Source: Nicotiana tabacum (lineage: Eukaryota; Streptophyta; Magnoliopsida; Solanales; Solanaceae). Taken from it: a DNA stretch of 64,000 bases. The DNA lies in contig NC_134084.1 of the NCBI RefSeq assembly GCF_000715075.1, positions 97,134,411 through 97,198,410 of the forward strand, in the 5' to 3' direction. The translations under genes and the position numbers were made by a program. Below, piece by piece: positions 35,694-47,200 of the stretch (position 1 is the stretch's first letter; every line of letters begins with the position of its first letter). The notes under the pieces were generated by a model, which ran no database searches, had not been told where the DNA came from, and was given only the letters and a program-made list of their open reading frames with translations.

Positions 35694-36330
35694 ATGGTTA
35701 CAACTCTAGTTGCTACCCCACCTACTCAGCCAGCTAGAGGTAGAGGTCACCCTAGAGGGGGAGGCCAGGCTCGATACTATGCCCTTCGTGCCTGTACCAA
35801 GGTTGTTTCCTCTGATTCTGTCATCACATGTATTGTCTTAGTTTGTCACAGAGATGCATCGATTTTATTCGATCCAGGCTCCACTTATTCTTATGTGTCT
35901 TCTTATTTTGCCCCGCATTTGGGTGTACCTTGGGATTCCTTGAGTTCCCCTGTTTATGTTTCTACTCCTGTTGGAGATTCTCTTGTTGTGGACTACGTTT
36001 ATCGGTTGTGTTTGGTTGCTCTTAGTGGTTTTGAGACCAGAGTCGATTTATTGTTGTTCAGCATGGTTGATTTTGATATTATCTTGGGCATGGACTGGTT
36101 GTTGCCCCATTATGCTATTCTTGATTGTCACGCCGAAACCGTGATGCTGGCTATGCCAGATGTACCGCATGTTGAGTGGAGGAGTGATTTAGATCACACA
36201 ACCAGTAGAGTTATTTCTTTCCTTAAGGCTCAGCGTATGGTTGAGAAACAGTGTGACACATATCTAGCTTATGTGAGAGATGTCAGTATTTATAACCCTT
36301 CCGTTGATTCAGTCCCAGTAGTACGGGATT
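35694..36330 (+). pseudogene. Chromovirus B aspartic protease
   Basis: In the 277-codon ORF from 35694: RYYALRACTKVV, DASILFDPGSTYSYVSSYFA with the catalytic Asp (Asp-Pro-Gly is a form I remember from solanaceous Tekay elements), VDFDIILGMDWLLPHYAILD and RVISFLKAQRMVEKQCDTYL. The domain itself is free of stops. It continues in frame into RT. Confidence 0.85.
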
Positions 36331-37290
36331 TTTCTGATGTATTTCCAGCTGACCTTACGGGCACGCTGCGTGATAGAGATATTGATTTTGGCATTGACTT
36401 GTTGCCGGGCACTCAGCCCATTTTTATTCCTCCGTATCATATGGCTCCTTCTGAGTTGAAGGAGTTGAAATATCAGTTACATGAATTTCTTGATAAGGGT
36501 TTTATTCGGCCCAGTGTATCACCTTAGGGTGCTCCTATCTTGTTTGTGAAGAAAAAGGATAGTTCTATACGTATGGGTATTGATTATAGCTAGTTGAACA
36601 AAGTGATAGTGAAGAATCGTTATCCTTTGCCTCATATTGATGATTTGTTTGACCAACTATAGGGTGCATGAGTGTTTTCTAAGATTGACTTGCACTCAGG
36701 TTACCATTAGTTGAAGATTCGGGAGCTAGATATCCCGAATACTACTTTCAGGACTCGGTATGGTCATTATGAGTTACTTGTTATGTCATTTGGGCTGACC
36801 AATGCCCTAACAGCCTTTATGCATTTGATGCATAGTGTGTTCCGGCCATATCTTGACTCATTCGTCATTATCTTTATTGATGATATTCTAGTGTATTCCC
36901 AGAGTTGGGAAGATCACGAGCAGCACCTGAGGGCTGTGCTCCAAACTCTGAGGGAAAAGAAATTATATGCTAATTTCTCGAAATGTGAGTTTTAGTTGGA
37001 TTCCGTGGCATTCTTAGGCCACGTGGTATCGAGTGATGGCATTCAGGTGGATCTGAAGAAAGTAGAGGCAGTGCAGAGTTTGCCTAGACCATCATCAGCT
37101 ACAGAGATCCAGAGTTTTCTTGGCTTGGCGGGTTACCACCGTTGTTTTATGGAGGGGTTTTCATCGATTCCAGCCCCTATGACTAGACTGACCCATAATG
37201 GTGCTTTGTTCCAGTGGACGGAAGAGTGTAAGGAAAGCTTTCAGAAGCTCAAGACAGCTTTGACTACAACCCCAATTTTGATATTGCCTA
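36331..37290 (+). pseudogene. Chromovirus B reverse transcriptase
   Basis: VFPADLTGTLRDRDIDFGID and ELKELKYQLHEFLDKGFIRP lead in; [42 protein letters not shown] and the active site [11 protein letters not shown] follow, then [17 protein letters not shown] and [14 protein letters not shown]. The catalytic Asp pair is intact. Stops at 36525, 36591, 36660, 36668, 36708 and 36993 replace residues that relatives have as Trp, Gln, Gln, Arg, Gln and Trp. Confidence 0.9.
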
Positions 37291-37652
37291 CAGGTTTGAG
37301 GTCTTATACTGTCTATTGTGATGCCTCGAGGATTGGCCTTGGAGCAGTTTTGATGCAGGATGGTAGGGTGATTGCCTACGCGTCTAGACAATTGAAAGTA
37401 CATGAGAAGAATTATCTTTTCCATGATCTCAAGCTAGCTGCCATTGTTCACGCCCTGAAGATCCGGCGTCATTATTTGTACAGTGTCCCTTATGAGATTT
37501 ATACTGATCATCGGAGCTTGCAGCACCTGTTCAACAAAAAGGATCTAAATTTGCGCCATAGGAGGTGGTTAGAGTTGCTGAAGGACTATGATATCACTAT
37601 TCTGTATCACTCGGGCAAGGCCAATGTGGTGGTCGATGCCTTGAGTCACTAG
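37291..37652 (+). pseudogene. Chromovirus B RNase H
   Basis: [20 protein letters not shown] carries the first Asp; [20 protein letters not shown] has Lys where the family has the catalytic Glu (DLEL); [14 protein letters not shown] has the third Asp; it ends at [13 protein letters not shown]. The domain is open but the Glu-to-Lys change (GAG to AAG, a transition) should abolish activity. A TAG follows at 37650. Confidence 0.85.
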
Positions 37653-37837
37653 GTAGAGAGTTTGGGGAGTTTGACTTGTTTACCAGCATCAGAGAGGCCT
37701 ATGGCGATGGTTGTTCAGGCCTTAGCCAGCCAGTTTGTGAGATTGGATCTTTCGGAGCCCAGTCTGGTTCTAGCTTGTGTGGTTTCTTGGTCTTCCTTGT
37801 TTATCATATCAGGGAGCGTTAGTATGATGACCCTCAT

Positions 37838-38956
37838 TTGCTTGTCCTCAAGGACAAGGTTCAGCATGGTGATGCCAGAGATGTTACTATTGGTGATGAC
37901 GGGGTATTAAGGATCCATGGTCGGATTTGTGTACCCAATGTTGATGTGCTTTGGGAGTTGATTCTAGAGGAGGCCCATAGTTTGCCGTATTCCATTCATC
38001 CGGGTGCCGCAAAGATGTATCAGGATTTGAGGCAGCACTATTGGTGGAGGCGGACGAAGAAAGATATAGTTGGATTTGTAGCTCGGTGCCTCAATTGTTA
38101 GCAGGTGAAGTATGAGCACCAGAGACATGGAGGGTTTCTTTAGCAGATAGAGATTCCGGAGTGGAAGTGGGAGCGGATCACCATGGATTTTGTAGTTGGG
38201 CTCCCACGGACTTTGAGGAAGTTTGATGCCATTTGGGTAATTGTGGATCGACTGACCAAGTCCACACACTTCATTCCTGTGTGTACTACCTATTCTTCGG
38301 AGCGGTTGGCAGAGATTTATATCTGAGAGATTGTTCGTCTGCATGGTATTCTAGTTTCCATCATTTCAGATAGATGTACTCAGTTCACTTCACGATTCTG
38401 GAGGGCCATTCAACATGAGTTGGGTACTCGGTTGGAGTTGAGTACAACATTTCACCCTCAGACGGACGGACAGTCCGAGCACATTATTCATATTCTTAAG
38501 GATATGCTCCGTGCATGTGTGATTGAGTTTGGAGGGTCTTGGGATCAGATCTTTCCATTGGCAGAGTTCGCCTACAATAACAACTATTAGTCCAGCATTC
38601 AGATGGCACCGTATGAGGCTTTATATGGTAGGCAGTGTAGATCCCCGGTGGATTGGTTTGAGCTGGGTGAGGCCAGATTATTGGGCACAAACTTGGTTCA
38701 GGATGCTTTGGAGAAGGTTAAGGTGATTCCGGATAGACTCCGCACAACCCAGTCTAGACAGAAGAGTTACATGAACCGAAAGGTTCGTGATGTTTCCTAT
38801 ATGGTTGGAGAGCGGGTTCTGCTTCGGGTTTCGCCTATGAAGGGAGTTATGAGATTTGGGAAGAAGGGGAAGTTGAGTTCGAGGTTTATTGGCCCTTTTG
38901 AGATACTAAGGTGTGTTGGGGAGGTTGCTTATGAGCTTGCCCTACCTCCTAGCTAG
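37838..38956 (+). pseudogene. Chromovirus B integrase
   Basis: The zinc-binding region shows the His pair (HSLPYSIHPGAAKMYQDLRQ) and Cys pair (CLNC). The core has WERITMDFVVGLP, IWVIVDRLTKSTHF, IISDRCTQFTSRF and DGQSEHIIHILKDML, so the Asp-Asp-Glu triad is recognisable. The C-terminal part contains GPFEILRCVGEVAYELALPP. Stops at about 38099, 38143, 38323 and 38588 sit at Gln or Arg positions of the family. A frameshift near 37830 separates it from the preceding linker. Confidence 0.9.
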
Positions 38957-39039
38957 GTAGGAGTTCATCCAGTATTTCATGTTTCGATGCTCTGGAGGTA
39001 TCACGGTGATTCATTGCACGTATTGGATTTCAATTCAAT

Positions 39040-39241
39040 CCAGTTGGACAAGGATCTATCCTATGTTGAGGAGCCCGTGGCAATATTGGACAGGCAGGTT
39101 AGAAAGCTGAGGTCAAAGAACATTGCATCAGTGAAGTTTCAGTGGCAGGGTCAGCCGCTCGAGGAGGCGACCTGGGAGACCGAGAAGGATATGCGCGGTC
39201 GTTACCCTAATCTTTTCACTGCTTTAGGTATATCTCTATAA
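39040..39241 (+). pseudogene. Chromodomain at the end of chromovirus B pol
   Basis: YVEEPVAILDRQVRKLRSKN, VKFQWQGQPLEEATWETEKD and MRGRYPNLF form a chromodomain fused to integrase, the hallmark of chromoviruses; such domains are thought to steer integration toward particular chromatin. Reading ends at a TAA at 39239-39241 in an open ORF starting 38987. Confidence 0.9.
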
Positions 39242-39278
39242 TCGTTCGAGAACGAACAAACATTTAAATGTAGGAGAA

Positions 39279-41932
39279 TGTGACGACTCGGACAGTCTTC
39301 TTAAGAATTAATGCCCCGATCCCCTATTAGCTGCTTTCCCCATGTTTGTTTCTGCTATTGTGAGTTGTCGGGAGGAATTATTTGGAGTTTCGGAGAGTTT
39401 TGGGACACTTAGTCCCTAAATGAGAGCTTAAGTTCTAGAAATTTGACCGTAGTCGGAACAGTGTAAAGACGACCTCGGAATGTAATTCCTATGGTTCCGT
39501 TAGCTTCTTTGGGTGATTTCGGGTTTAGGAGCGTATCCGAATTGTGTTTTGGAGGTCCGTAGCTAATTTAGGCTTGAAATGCCGAAAGTTGAATTTTTGG
39601 AAGCTTTCGGTTTGAGAGAGATTTTGATCTGAGGGTCGGAATGGAATTCCGAAAGCTGGAGTAGCTCCGTAGTGTTGAATGTGACGTGTGTGCCAAATTT
39701 CAGGGTATTCGGATGATGTTTGATAGATATTTTGATCGAAAGCGTATTTTGAGAGTTTATGAAGTTCTTAGGCTTGAATCCGATGCTATATTGGTGTTTT
39801 GATGTTATTTTGAGCGTTCCGAAGGTTGGAAGAAGTTTGTATGATGTTTTAGGATTGGTTGGCATGTTTGGTTGAGGTCCCGAGGGACTCAGATGAGTTT
39901 TGGGTGCTTAAACAAAATTGAATTAGACTTAGGAAGAATTTGAAATGCTGAACCTATCATAACCGCACCTGCGTGTGTGGGACTACAGGTGCGGCACCGC
40001 AGAAGCAGCTAGGTGGCCGCAGAAGCGAGTTTGGGCCAAAGCTCTAGGACTGCAAGTACGACTGGGTTTTCGCAAATGCGATGCCGCAGATGCGGCCAAA
40101 CGACCGCAGAAGCGGACCCAGCCCGTTAAGTGATTTTCACACCTGTGATGCCTTCTTCCGCAGGTGTGGGACCGTAGGTCCGCTCCCTTGATCGCAGATG
40201 CGGTAATCACCAGGCAGAAATATGAAATTTCGAGGGTTTAGCTCAAAACTTGGAAAAATCAAATTGGAGCTCGGGAGAGGGCGATATTTTGAGGAATTTG
40301 AAGAGGAAATCATTGGGTAACAATTCCTTAACCCTTTCTAGTTGTATTCCATTAATCTATTATTAGTTTTGTCATTTAATTTTGGATTCGAGGTGAAAAT
40401 TGGGGAAATATTGGAAGAAAGTTCTTAGACCTAGAATTCGAATTTGATTGGAATTTGACCTTGGATTTTGATAATTTTGTTATGCATGAACTCGTGAGAG
40501 TATGAGGATTCTGAAAATATAAATTTTACCCAATTTCCGAGAAGTAGTCCCGAGGGGCATTTTGGCCATTTTACCTAATTTCGCGTATTAACTTAGAATA
40601 TATTTGTAGAATCAGTTACTTGAAGTGTTATTTACATTATACAATTGAATTGAATAAATTCAGGCCATTTAGAGTCGAGTACTCATGGCAAGAGCGTAGT
40701 TTTGGGTTGATTTTGAGCTGGTTCGAGGTAAGTGGCTTGTCTAACCTTGTGTGGGGGATATTCCCTTAGGATTTGGTATTGTGGTAATTGAAATACCTTG
40801 TACGTGGGGTGACGAGTGCGTACTTGTGCTAATTGTTGAAAAACCTGTTTTCATTAAATTAGCTTTAATTGTGTTTTCCTTTCCTGCTTACTCTACTTGA
40901 AATTTAGGCCTGCTGTTAGCTTAGAAAAGCATGTTTAATCGACTTAATTGATTTATTGCTTAAACTACCTTTGTTGTATTATGTGAAGCAATATAGGTTA
41001 GAATTACCTGTTTTACTTGGTATGAAATTTAGCTTAATTGAGTATTCTTTGTGTTGTTGCTGTGTGTTTTTCTTTAGATCCCCTGCACGTATTTATGATC
41101 TGAGCTAAGAGGATACCAAGAGATCCTCGGGATACCAAGAGATTCCTTGCATATATTGAGGATACCAAGAGATCCTCGGGATACCAAGAGATCTCTAACA
41201 TGTATTGAGGATACCGAGAGATCCTCAGGATACCGAGAGATCCCTGACACATATTGAGGGTACTAAGGGATCCTCGGGATACTGAGAGATCCCCAGTTAC
41301 TAGCTTTGTGAAGAGTGGTATTCCTTGTGATTGTCTTTGCCTCTGTTTAAGTTGTTGTTATCCTTATTATCCTATATTAATTCTTATTGTTGTCTTCCAA
41401 TTGTTCTGCTTTATCATATACTGTCATACCTTATGTTTCATTTAATCTCAGTAGGGCCATGACCTTTCCTCATCACTACCCGACTGAGGTTAGGCTTGAC
41501 ACTAATTGAGTACCACTGTGTGTACTCATGCCCTTTCTGTACATATTTTTCATGTGCAGATCTAGGTACCTCCACTATGACTTATCACACTTAAGACGAG
41601 GCGCTTGTAGAGGCTCCGAGGTATATCTGCTGCGTCCGTAGAGCGAAAAGTCCCTTTCTACTCTTCCTTTTAAGTATTAGCCCTTCTATATTTTCTTCCT
41701 TTGTTAGATATTCTGGAGTTAGATACTTGTAGACATTCAAAGGCTTGTGATCATGAGATTCCGGATTTTGGAAAATATAATTAGTTTTCGAGAGTTGATA
41801 TTGTGTATGCCGAGCGGCACTTTTAAACACTATTTTATTTCACTATTTTGGTTTTTATTATTTCTTCCACAAGTTGGTTTATTTTCTGCATTGTTAGGCC
41901 TACCTAGTCATAGAGACTAGGTGGCGTCACGA
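39279..41932 (+). repeat. 3' LTR of chromovirus B
   Basis: Starts TGTGACGACTCGG shortly after pol. About 2.65 kb. The end near 41932 is taken as the point where copia sequence (TCAATCACAAACTT) resumes. GC palindrome zone at 39960-40205; minisatellite at 41076-41300. Confidence 0.85.
41076..41300. repeat. Minisatellite in the 3' LTR of chromovirus B
   Basis: The same GAGGATACCAAGAGATCC-type units as 33256-33535, but about one unit fewer. Confidence 0.85.
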
Positions 41933-42704
41933 TCAATCACAAACTTACCTCTATAGAATTTGACAAGGTGTTCAACAAGGAGAGATTGTCTGATGACAGA
42001 CTACTTGAAGACAGAAGTGGTTATCAAAGAATAGTGGGAAGATTGTTGTATTTGACTATGACTAGACATAACATAGCCTTTGTGGTACAAATTCTAAGTC
42101 AATTCATGCATCCTCCTAAGCAATCGCATCTAGATGCTGCTATGAGAGAAATCAAATATATGAAAGGAAATCCTGGCCTTGGGTTGTTCTTACCAGCAGG
42201 TGGGACTCAGAAGTTGGATGCCTTTTGTGACTCAGACTGGGGTGCTTGAGTGGAAACAAGAAAGTTAGTCACAGGTTATGCTGTGAAGTTTGGCGATGCT
42301 TTGATTTCCTGGAAATCCAAGAAGTAAGGAACAGTATCAAGAAGTTCAACTGAGGTAGAGTTCAGAAGCATGGCCACTGCTGTTGCAGAGATAAAGTGGT
42401 TAGTTGGGTTGTTTGAGTAGCTGAGAACTGCAGTTGAACTTCCAGTTCAGCTTTACCGTGATAAGAAAGCTGCAATTCAGATTGTAGCTCATCCTATATT
42501 TCATGAAAGAACCAAATATATAGGCATTGATTGCCACTTTGTAAGAGAAAGAATTCAAGAAGGAATTATCAAGACTCAGCATATTAGTACAAGAGAACAA
42601 CTGGCAGACATTTTCACCAAAAGTTTGTGCAGTCCACAACTTGATTACTTAATAAGCAAGCTGGGAATGAAAAACTTGTTTTCATCCTTCAGCTTGAGGG
42701 GGAG
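41933..42704 (+). pseudogene. Copia RT C-terminus and RNase H
   Basis: Resumes after chromovirus B with NHKLTSIEFDKVFNKERLSD, GYQRIVGRLLYLTMTRHNIA, LDAAMREIKYMKGNPGLGLF and the RNase H Asp at AFCDSDWGA. After a TGA it goes on with RSSTEVEFRSMATAVAEIKW (catalytic Glu), RTKYIGIDCHFVRERIQEG and EQLADIFTKSLCSP, ending just before the polypurine run TTGAGGGGGAG and the LTR. At least three stops. Confidence 0.85.
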
Positions 42705-42924
42705 TGTAGAAAGATTAGATGTGGGTCCAATAGTTAAATTAATAAGGTGTAATTAGTAGTTTAGTTCATATAGTTAGTTAGTTGACTAGTTGTTATAAAT
42801 AGTGAGGTAGTTATATCTGTACAATAAAATTCCAATATACAGTTGATATATTTTCTAATACACAAGAAATGGAGTTTCTTATTCACCGACTTTCTCTCTT
42901 CTGCCATGGCTGATCTATTCAACA
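42705..42924 (+). repeat. 3' LTR of the plus-strand copia
   Basis: Begins TGTAGAAAGATTAG immediately after the polypurine run GAGGGGGAG. The end at ATTCAACA (42924) is a best guess; no partner LTR is present. Short LTR with a TATA box and an AATAAA-like signal. Confidence 0.65.
42794..42802 (+). promoter_or_regulatory. TATA box in the copia LTR
   Basis: TATAAATAG about 90 bp into the LTR, with ACAATAAAAT about 30 bp downstream. Confidence 0.55.
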
Positions 42925-43414
42925 GGTTGACGTTAATATTGTGGGTCCTACTCAATTAATATAAATAGAAAAAGAATAATTAAAATAATAATCGAGCGAT
43001 GGCAACAGATTTTCACAAAACGTAACAAGACTAGGTGATGAACCTGGTAAAGGGACACGTTGATTGTGACTGGGCATCACATTAATTTTGTAAGAAATGG
43101 AGTGGAGCCCACAATGATCATTGCACTACGTTGCTAAATCTGTACATGTCAAATCATGATCCATATATCCATATTTACATATAACCAAACGAAACACACA
43201 TTCCTAAAACCTAAACGATATGCAGCACTGTGTTTCGGGAAGTAGTTGTAAGGATTTTTCATTTCTAGATAGTGATTCATAAACAATCTATGTAAAATTC
43301 TATCAATTATTTAAAATAGTGAAACTATATAATTTTCACATAATATACATGTACAATAACTTCAATCAAGAAAACTTACTTGAATCCAGTGGTGAAACTA
43401 GGAATTTACTCAAA
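42925..43414. other. Unassigned AT-rich sequence
   Basis: No reading frame, repeat or LTR match noticed. It lies between the copia LTR and chromovirus C. Confidence 0.6.
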
Positions 43415-44267
43415 TGTGATGATCCAAAAGGTCATCACTTGATTTATGAGTAAATTATGTGTTCCGAGGCCTTAGAAGCCTCCTTTTTCCTTGCCTCGAT
43501 TTGCGTGTGCGGTCCCGGCGCATATTCGGAATGTTTTTATGTGGAAATGTGATGAAAATGTTAATTTGGCCTTTAAAATTGAATTTAAGTTGACTTCGGT
43601 CAACATTTTGGGTTAACGGAACCGGACCTGTGATTTGACGGTCCCGGAGGGTCCGTAGAAAAATATTGGACTTGGGCGTATGCCCGGAACCAAATTTCGA
43701 GGTCCGAAGCCCGAGAAATAAATTTTTAAAGAAAATTATTTTTTGGAATATATATGAGTTTTTAGAAATGAAAAATGTTTGGAAGTTGTTGGTATCGGAC
43801 CCGTATTCTGGTTCCGGAGCCCGGTATAGGTCTTATATGTGATTTAAGTCGAGCCTGTAAAATTTGGTAAGAAATGAAAATCATTTGATATGATTCGGAC
43901 CCGTATTTGTGAATATTGGTACTTTGAAAGCTTTGAGATTCACTTGCGAACGCGGAAGGCAATATCCCCGAGGTAAAAATTGTTCTTCGCGAACGCAGAG
44001 CTTGGGACGCAAATGCGAGATTGTGGGGGAGTACACTTCGCGAACGCGTCTAGTCACTCGCGAACGCGTAAGGTTAATGGCCTGGGGGAGGGGTTTAACA
44101 TTTTCTCTACGCGAATGCGGCCACCTGACCGCGAACGCGAAGGCTCTGGGGGCTGAAGCTCCGTGAACGCGAGCCTGTGATCGTGAATGTGATGGTCAGC
44201 TAGGCCTAACCCATTGCGAACGTGACAGGCCCATCGCAAACGCGATGAAGGTCTGCCCAGTGATTTT
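43415..44267 (+). repeat. 5' LTR of chromovirus C, first part
   Basis: Starts TGTGATGATCCAAAAGG, a Tekay-type LTR start, and runs through a zone rich in CGCGAACGCG-like words (43940-44250) to the Ogre-type insertion. It resumes at 61764 (or 61769 after the duplication). Together the halves give an LTR of about 2.6 kb. Confidence 0.8.
44263..44267. repeat. Target-site duplication of the Ogre-type element (ATTTT)
   Basis: ATTTT at 44263-44267 is repeated at 61764-61768, directly outside the two LTRs. Confidence 0.9.
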
Positions 44268-47200
44268 TGTCACACCTCCTTTTTGCGCGCCCCGCCCCGA
44301 GGGGTTTAGATGCGCGGGTGGAGTTTTTCCAATTTAAGTGACAATATTCGAAAATAGGATTATTTATTTAATTCAGAGTCGCCACTTGGGAAAGGTTTGG
44401 TTTTTGGTGTCCCAAGTCACCGGTTTATCTTGAATCCCAAATCGAGGAAATTTTCGACTTTTCCAAATGAAGTCTGCGAACCAGAAATTCTAAGTAAGGA
44501 ATTCTGTTGACCCGAGGGAAGGTGTTAGGCACCCTCGAATCCCGTGGTTCTAGCACGGTCGCTTAAATTGTTATAATGGCTAAATATCTGATTCAAATAC
44601 ATGTTATGATTTACGTGCTTTTATTAAGTTTAAAACCGCCCTTTTTTATTATTATCATTCACTTATTTTTTATAGAATTGCAACGTCGTGAAAATGCATC
44701 TCGAACCACGTCACAATCGATGCACCCGTAGTTGTTAACACATTTCGACTTCGTTGAGATTTGAATTTGGGTCACATCAATGTGCACCCGAATTTAAGAA
44801 TATAATTTACTTAAACCGTGCCTGAAGAGTCTAGCGCGTTATTATTTAGTGGAAGGCCGTGAGATTCACTAAACGGCCTAGCCTGAATTCTAAAATATTT
44901 ATTATGGTTATTTATCGAGGGCCCCGCAATTTGCATTTTTTTTGATTTAGCGAGGCTCGTCTCTTTATTTTAGAAAGGTATTCTAAAGTGACTACATTTC
45001 TACTAGGTTTGTCTCTAAAAAGATGATACCGAACTTACTTGTTTGAACAAATACAGACTGAATCTCTATTATGTTTGCTGAACCTAAGTTTGCTTGATTA
45101 CCTGATTGAATATTTATGAGGTGAGAGCCACCTCATGCTTTGTCTTCATCGAGTGAACTCGCTTATTAATTTGCTAAGTAAGATTGCAAGCAAACTAACA
45201 ACATGTACTGAGTTATATTTAACGACCTCCAAGTTCTGTTTTTTGACTCTAACCTATTTGAAATTGATAAATGAATTTGGCTATCTTATTAGGAAAATTA
45301 CTACTCATTGAACTCAAAACGACTATTAGTTTCCTTCAACAATCATCACATTATTTCGAAACAAGGAATCTATACCAAGACTCGACATCGAACCTATATT
45401 GGAACACACAATCTGACAGGAAAGCTAGCCTTCATAGCCAAACTCTCAATGTGACTGCATGAGAGTTTGTTTGGGATACATTTATCCCGGACCTAGTACC
45501 ACAGATTTGTCAATTCAGTGATCTCGGCAAAATACATACAAGTGCTTACCATGACTCTATGTTACACAGTCATAACTAAACCAAACAAGTGTTATATTGA
45601 AACTGAATGTATACTAAATCAAACATGCCGTCTATGTCATACTGTCATTACTATTGAGCCATGCTATCTAACAGTTCATATTAAACAGAATGTATGCTAG
45701 TTTATACAGAATATTTGCAGTTTGCAGTAAAAATAAAGGCCCAACTAACATTCGAACTATCTTTTTACACCAATGCTATAACATAAACGGATGTTCATTT
45801 CTTTATTTCTGCTTCAACTTCAAACTTTCAACAATACATGGTTCAGAGGTTGTGTACCTGGGAATATTTGCAATTGGAGAAGAGGGCAATCAGTAGAGTA
45901 ACAATGAACAAATGCAGCAGCAGTAACAGCACTAACAGTAGCAGCAGGGCAGTATAGCAACAGCAACAAAAACAAAAGAGTAGCAACCACAACTCTCAAC
46001 ACAATTGGAGTGAGATCAACCCCAACTAAACCAAACTTTCGAGTAGAACAAACAACAAACAAGCAGACTCAGTTGTGAGAAAATCAGTGTTTGCACAGAA
46101 ACAGGTCCAGATTCAGTGAAGTCAGGAACAACAGGAGAGGAAGCAACTTCTGGTTTTGTCTGTATGAGTTATCAGACAAAAATTCTTTTCCAGTTTTCTG
46201 TTTCCAAAAAATTGAACTCTCAGGTGTTCCCTCTTATTATCGCTTTGTATGTCTTTCCAGCTTTCTCTTTCAAACTCTTCACTGTGTGTGTATATTTTCT
46301 TTTTTCAGCCCTCCAAGTTCAATCCTGTATATCTCCTTCCCTTCAGAAGGTATCTCTTTTTTTTCTCTTCTATTGTCTCAGTCTAATTCTGTATATGACT
46401 ATCTCTAATCCCTCTGTATATCTCTGTCTATCAGCCCTGTGTCCCCAGGTCCTCCTCTTATAAGCCTTCACCTTCCCCTTTTAACAGCCTGTTTAGAGTA
46501 TATCAAACACCCCTCCCATGTGCCCTTTTCTTTTCAGTTCCACTTTAGCTAATTAAATATAAAACCCCATCATTCTCCTGGCAGCTTTAAACTTTCCCAT
46601 TTTATTAACCAAAAGCAAATATGGGCAGTAGAATATATCTGACAGCATATGCTGTCAAACCATTTTTAAAATCAAAAGCCTTTTTATGCAGGAAAACAAG
46701 CTGTGCACAATGCACATGCTGTGCACAAGTGCACATGCCATCAACTCAGATTTCAGTTACAGACCAAGCCTTAGGTTTCTGAAATCATATTAATGACTAT
46801 AATTAACAGGACTTGGTTCTTAATTGATTCAGGCAAATGTTCAACAGAAGCAACTCGATTTGTTATTGTTCGGACAGTTGAAACTAATTGACGACACATG
46901 TCGACTCGACTATATTAGCATTAACATACACAATCGTAGCCAAAAATTAGACATTTAAACAGTATCACATAAGGGGTTCATTTTGCAATGTCAAACAGAA
47001 AGGCCCTAAGAACTAAATGAATGACCAGTTACGGATACAATTGAACATACATTTATACACACGCATTATGAAGAAAGAAACTGACTAAATACAGAGGTCC
47101 GGCCAAGGTGGACAATAGCAGTTCAAAAACACAAAACAAAAAGTTTGGCCATGCGGACAGGCCTTTAACAACACACAAACATACGAACTGAAATAAAGAA

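Larger units (their letters stand above)
31627..41932 (+). mobile_element. Chromovirus B (Tekay-type Ty3/gypsy), both LTRs present
   Basis: Plus-strand order: 5' LTR, primer site, gag, protease, RT, RNase H, integrase, chromodomain, 3' LTR. It is inserted in the copia RT. The left LTR lacks about its first 145 bp relative to the right one, and about 300 bp of copia is missing there too, so one deletion removed the left junction and no target duplication can be read. All domains are present but carry about fifteen or more stops and some frameshifts. Confidence 0.9.
28966..42924 (+). mobile_element. Plus-strand Ty1/copia relic, 5' truncated, with two nested insertions
   Basis: Integrase, RT, RNase H and the 3' LTR are present in order; gag, protease and the 5' LTR are missing. 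The integrase is split by a solo LTR at 29733-30344 with a clean target duplication. RT is split by chromovirus B (31627-41932); about 300 bp of RT, including the stretch that would carry the catalytic YVDD, is missing at that junction. I leave the copia lineage open. Confidence 0.8.

Noticed and set aside
36996..37652. Separate RNase H gene
   Set aside because: It is a segment of the chromovirus B polyprotein set apart only by stop codons.
42925..43414. Host promoter or gene fragment
   Set aside because: AT-rich, with no codon structure or motif beyond chance.
46091..46463. Overlapping plus ORFs present in both Ogre LTRs (also 59809-60181) as conserved genes
   Set aside because: They are identical only because LTRs are duplicates; hydrophobic, Ser/Phe-rich translation of CT-rich leader sequence on the antisense strand.
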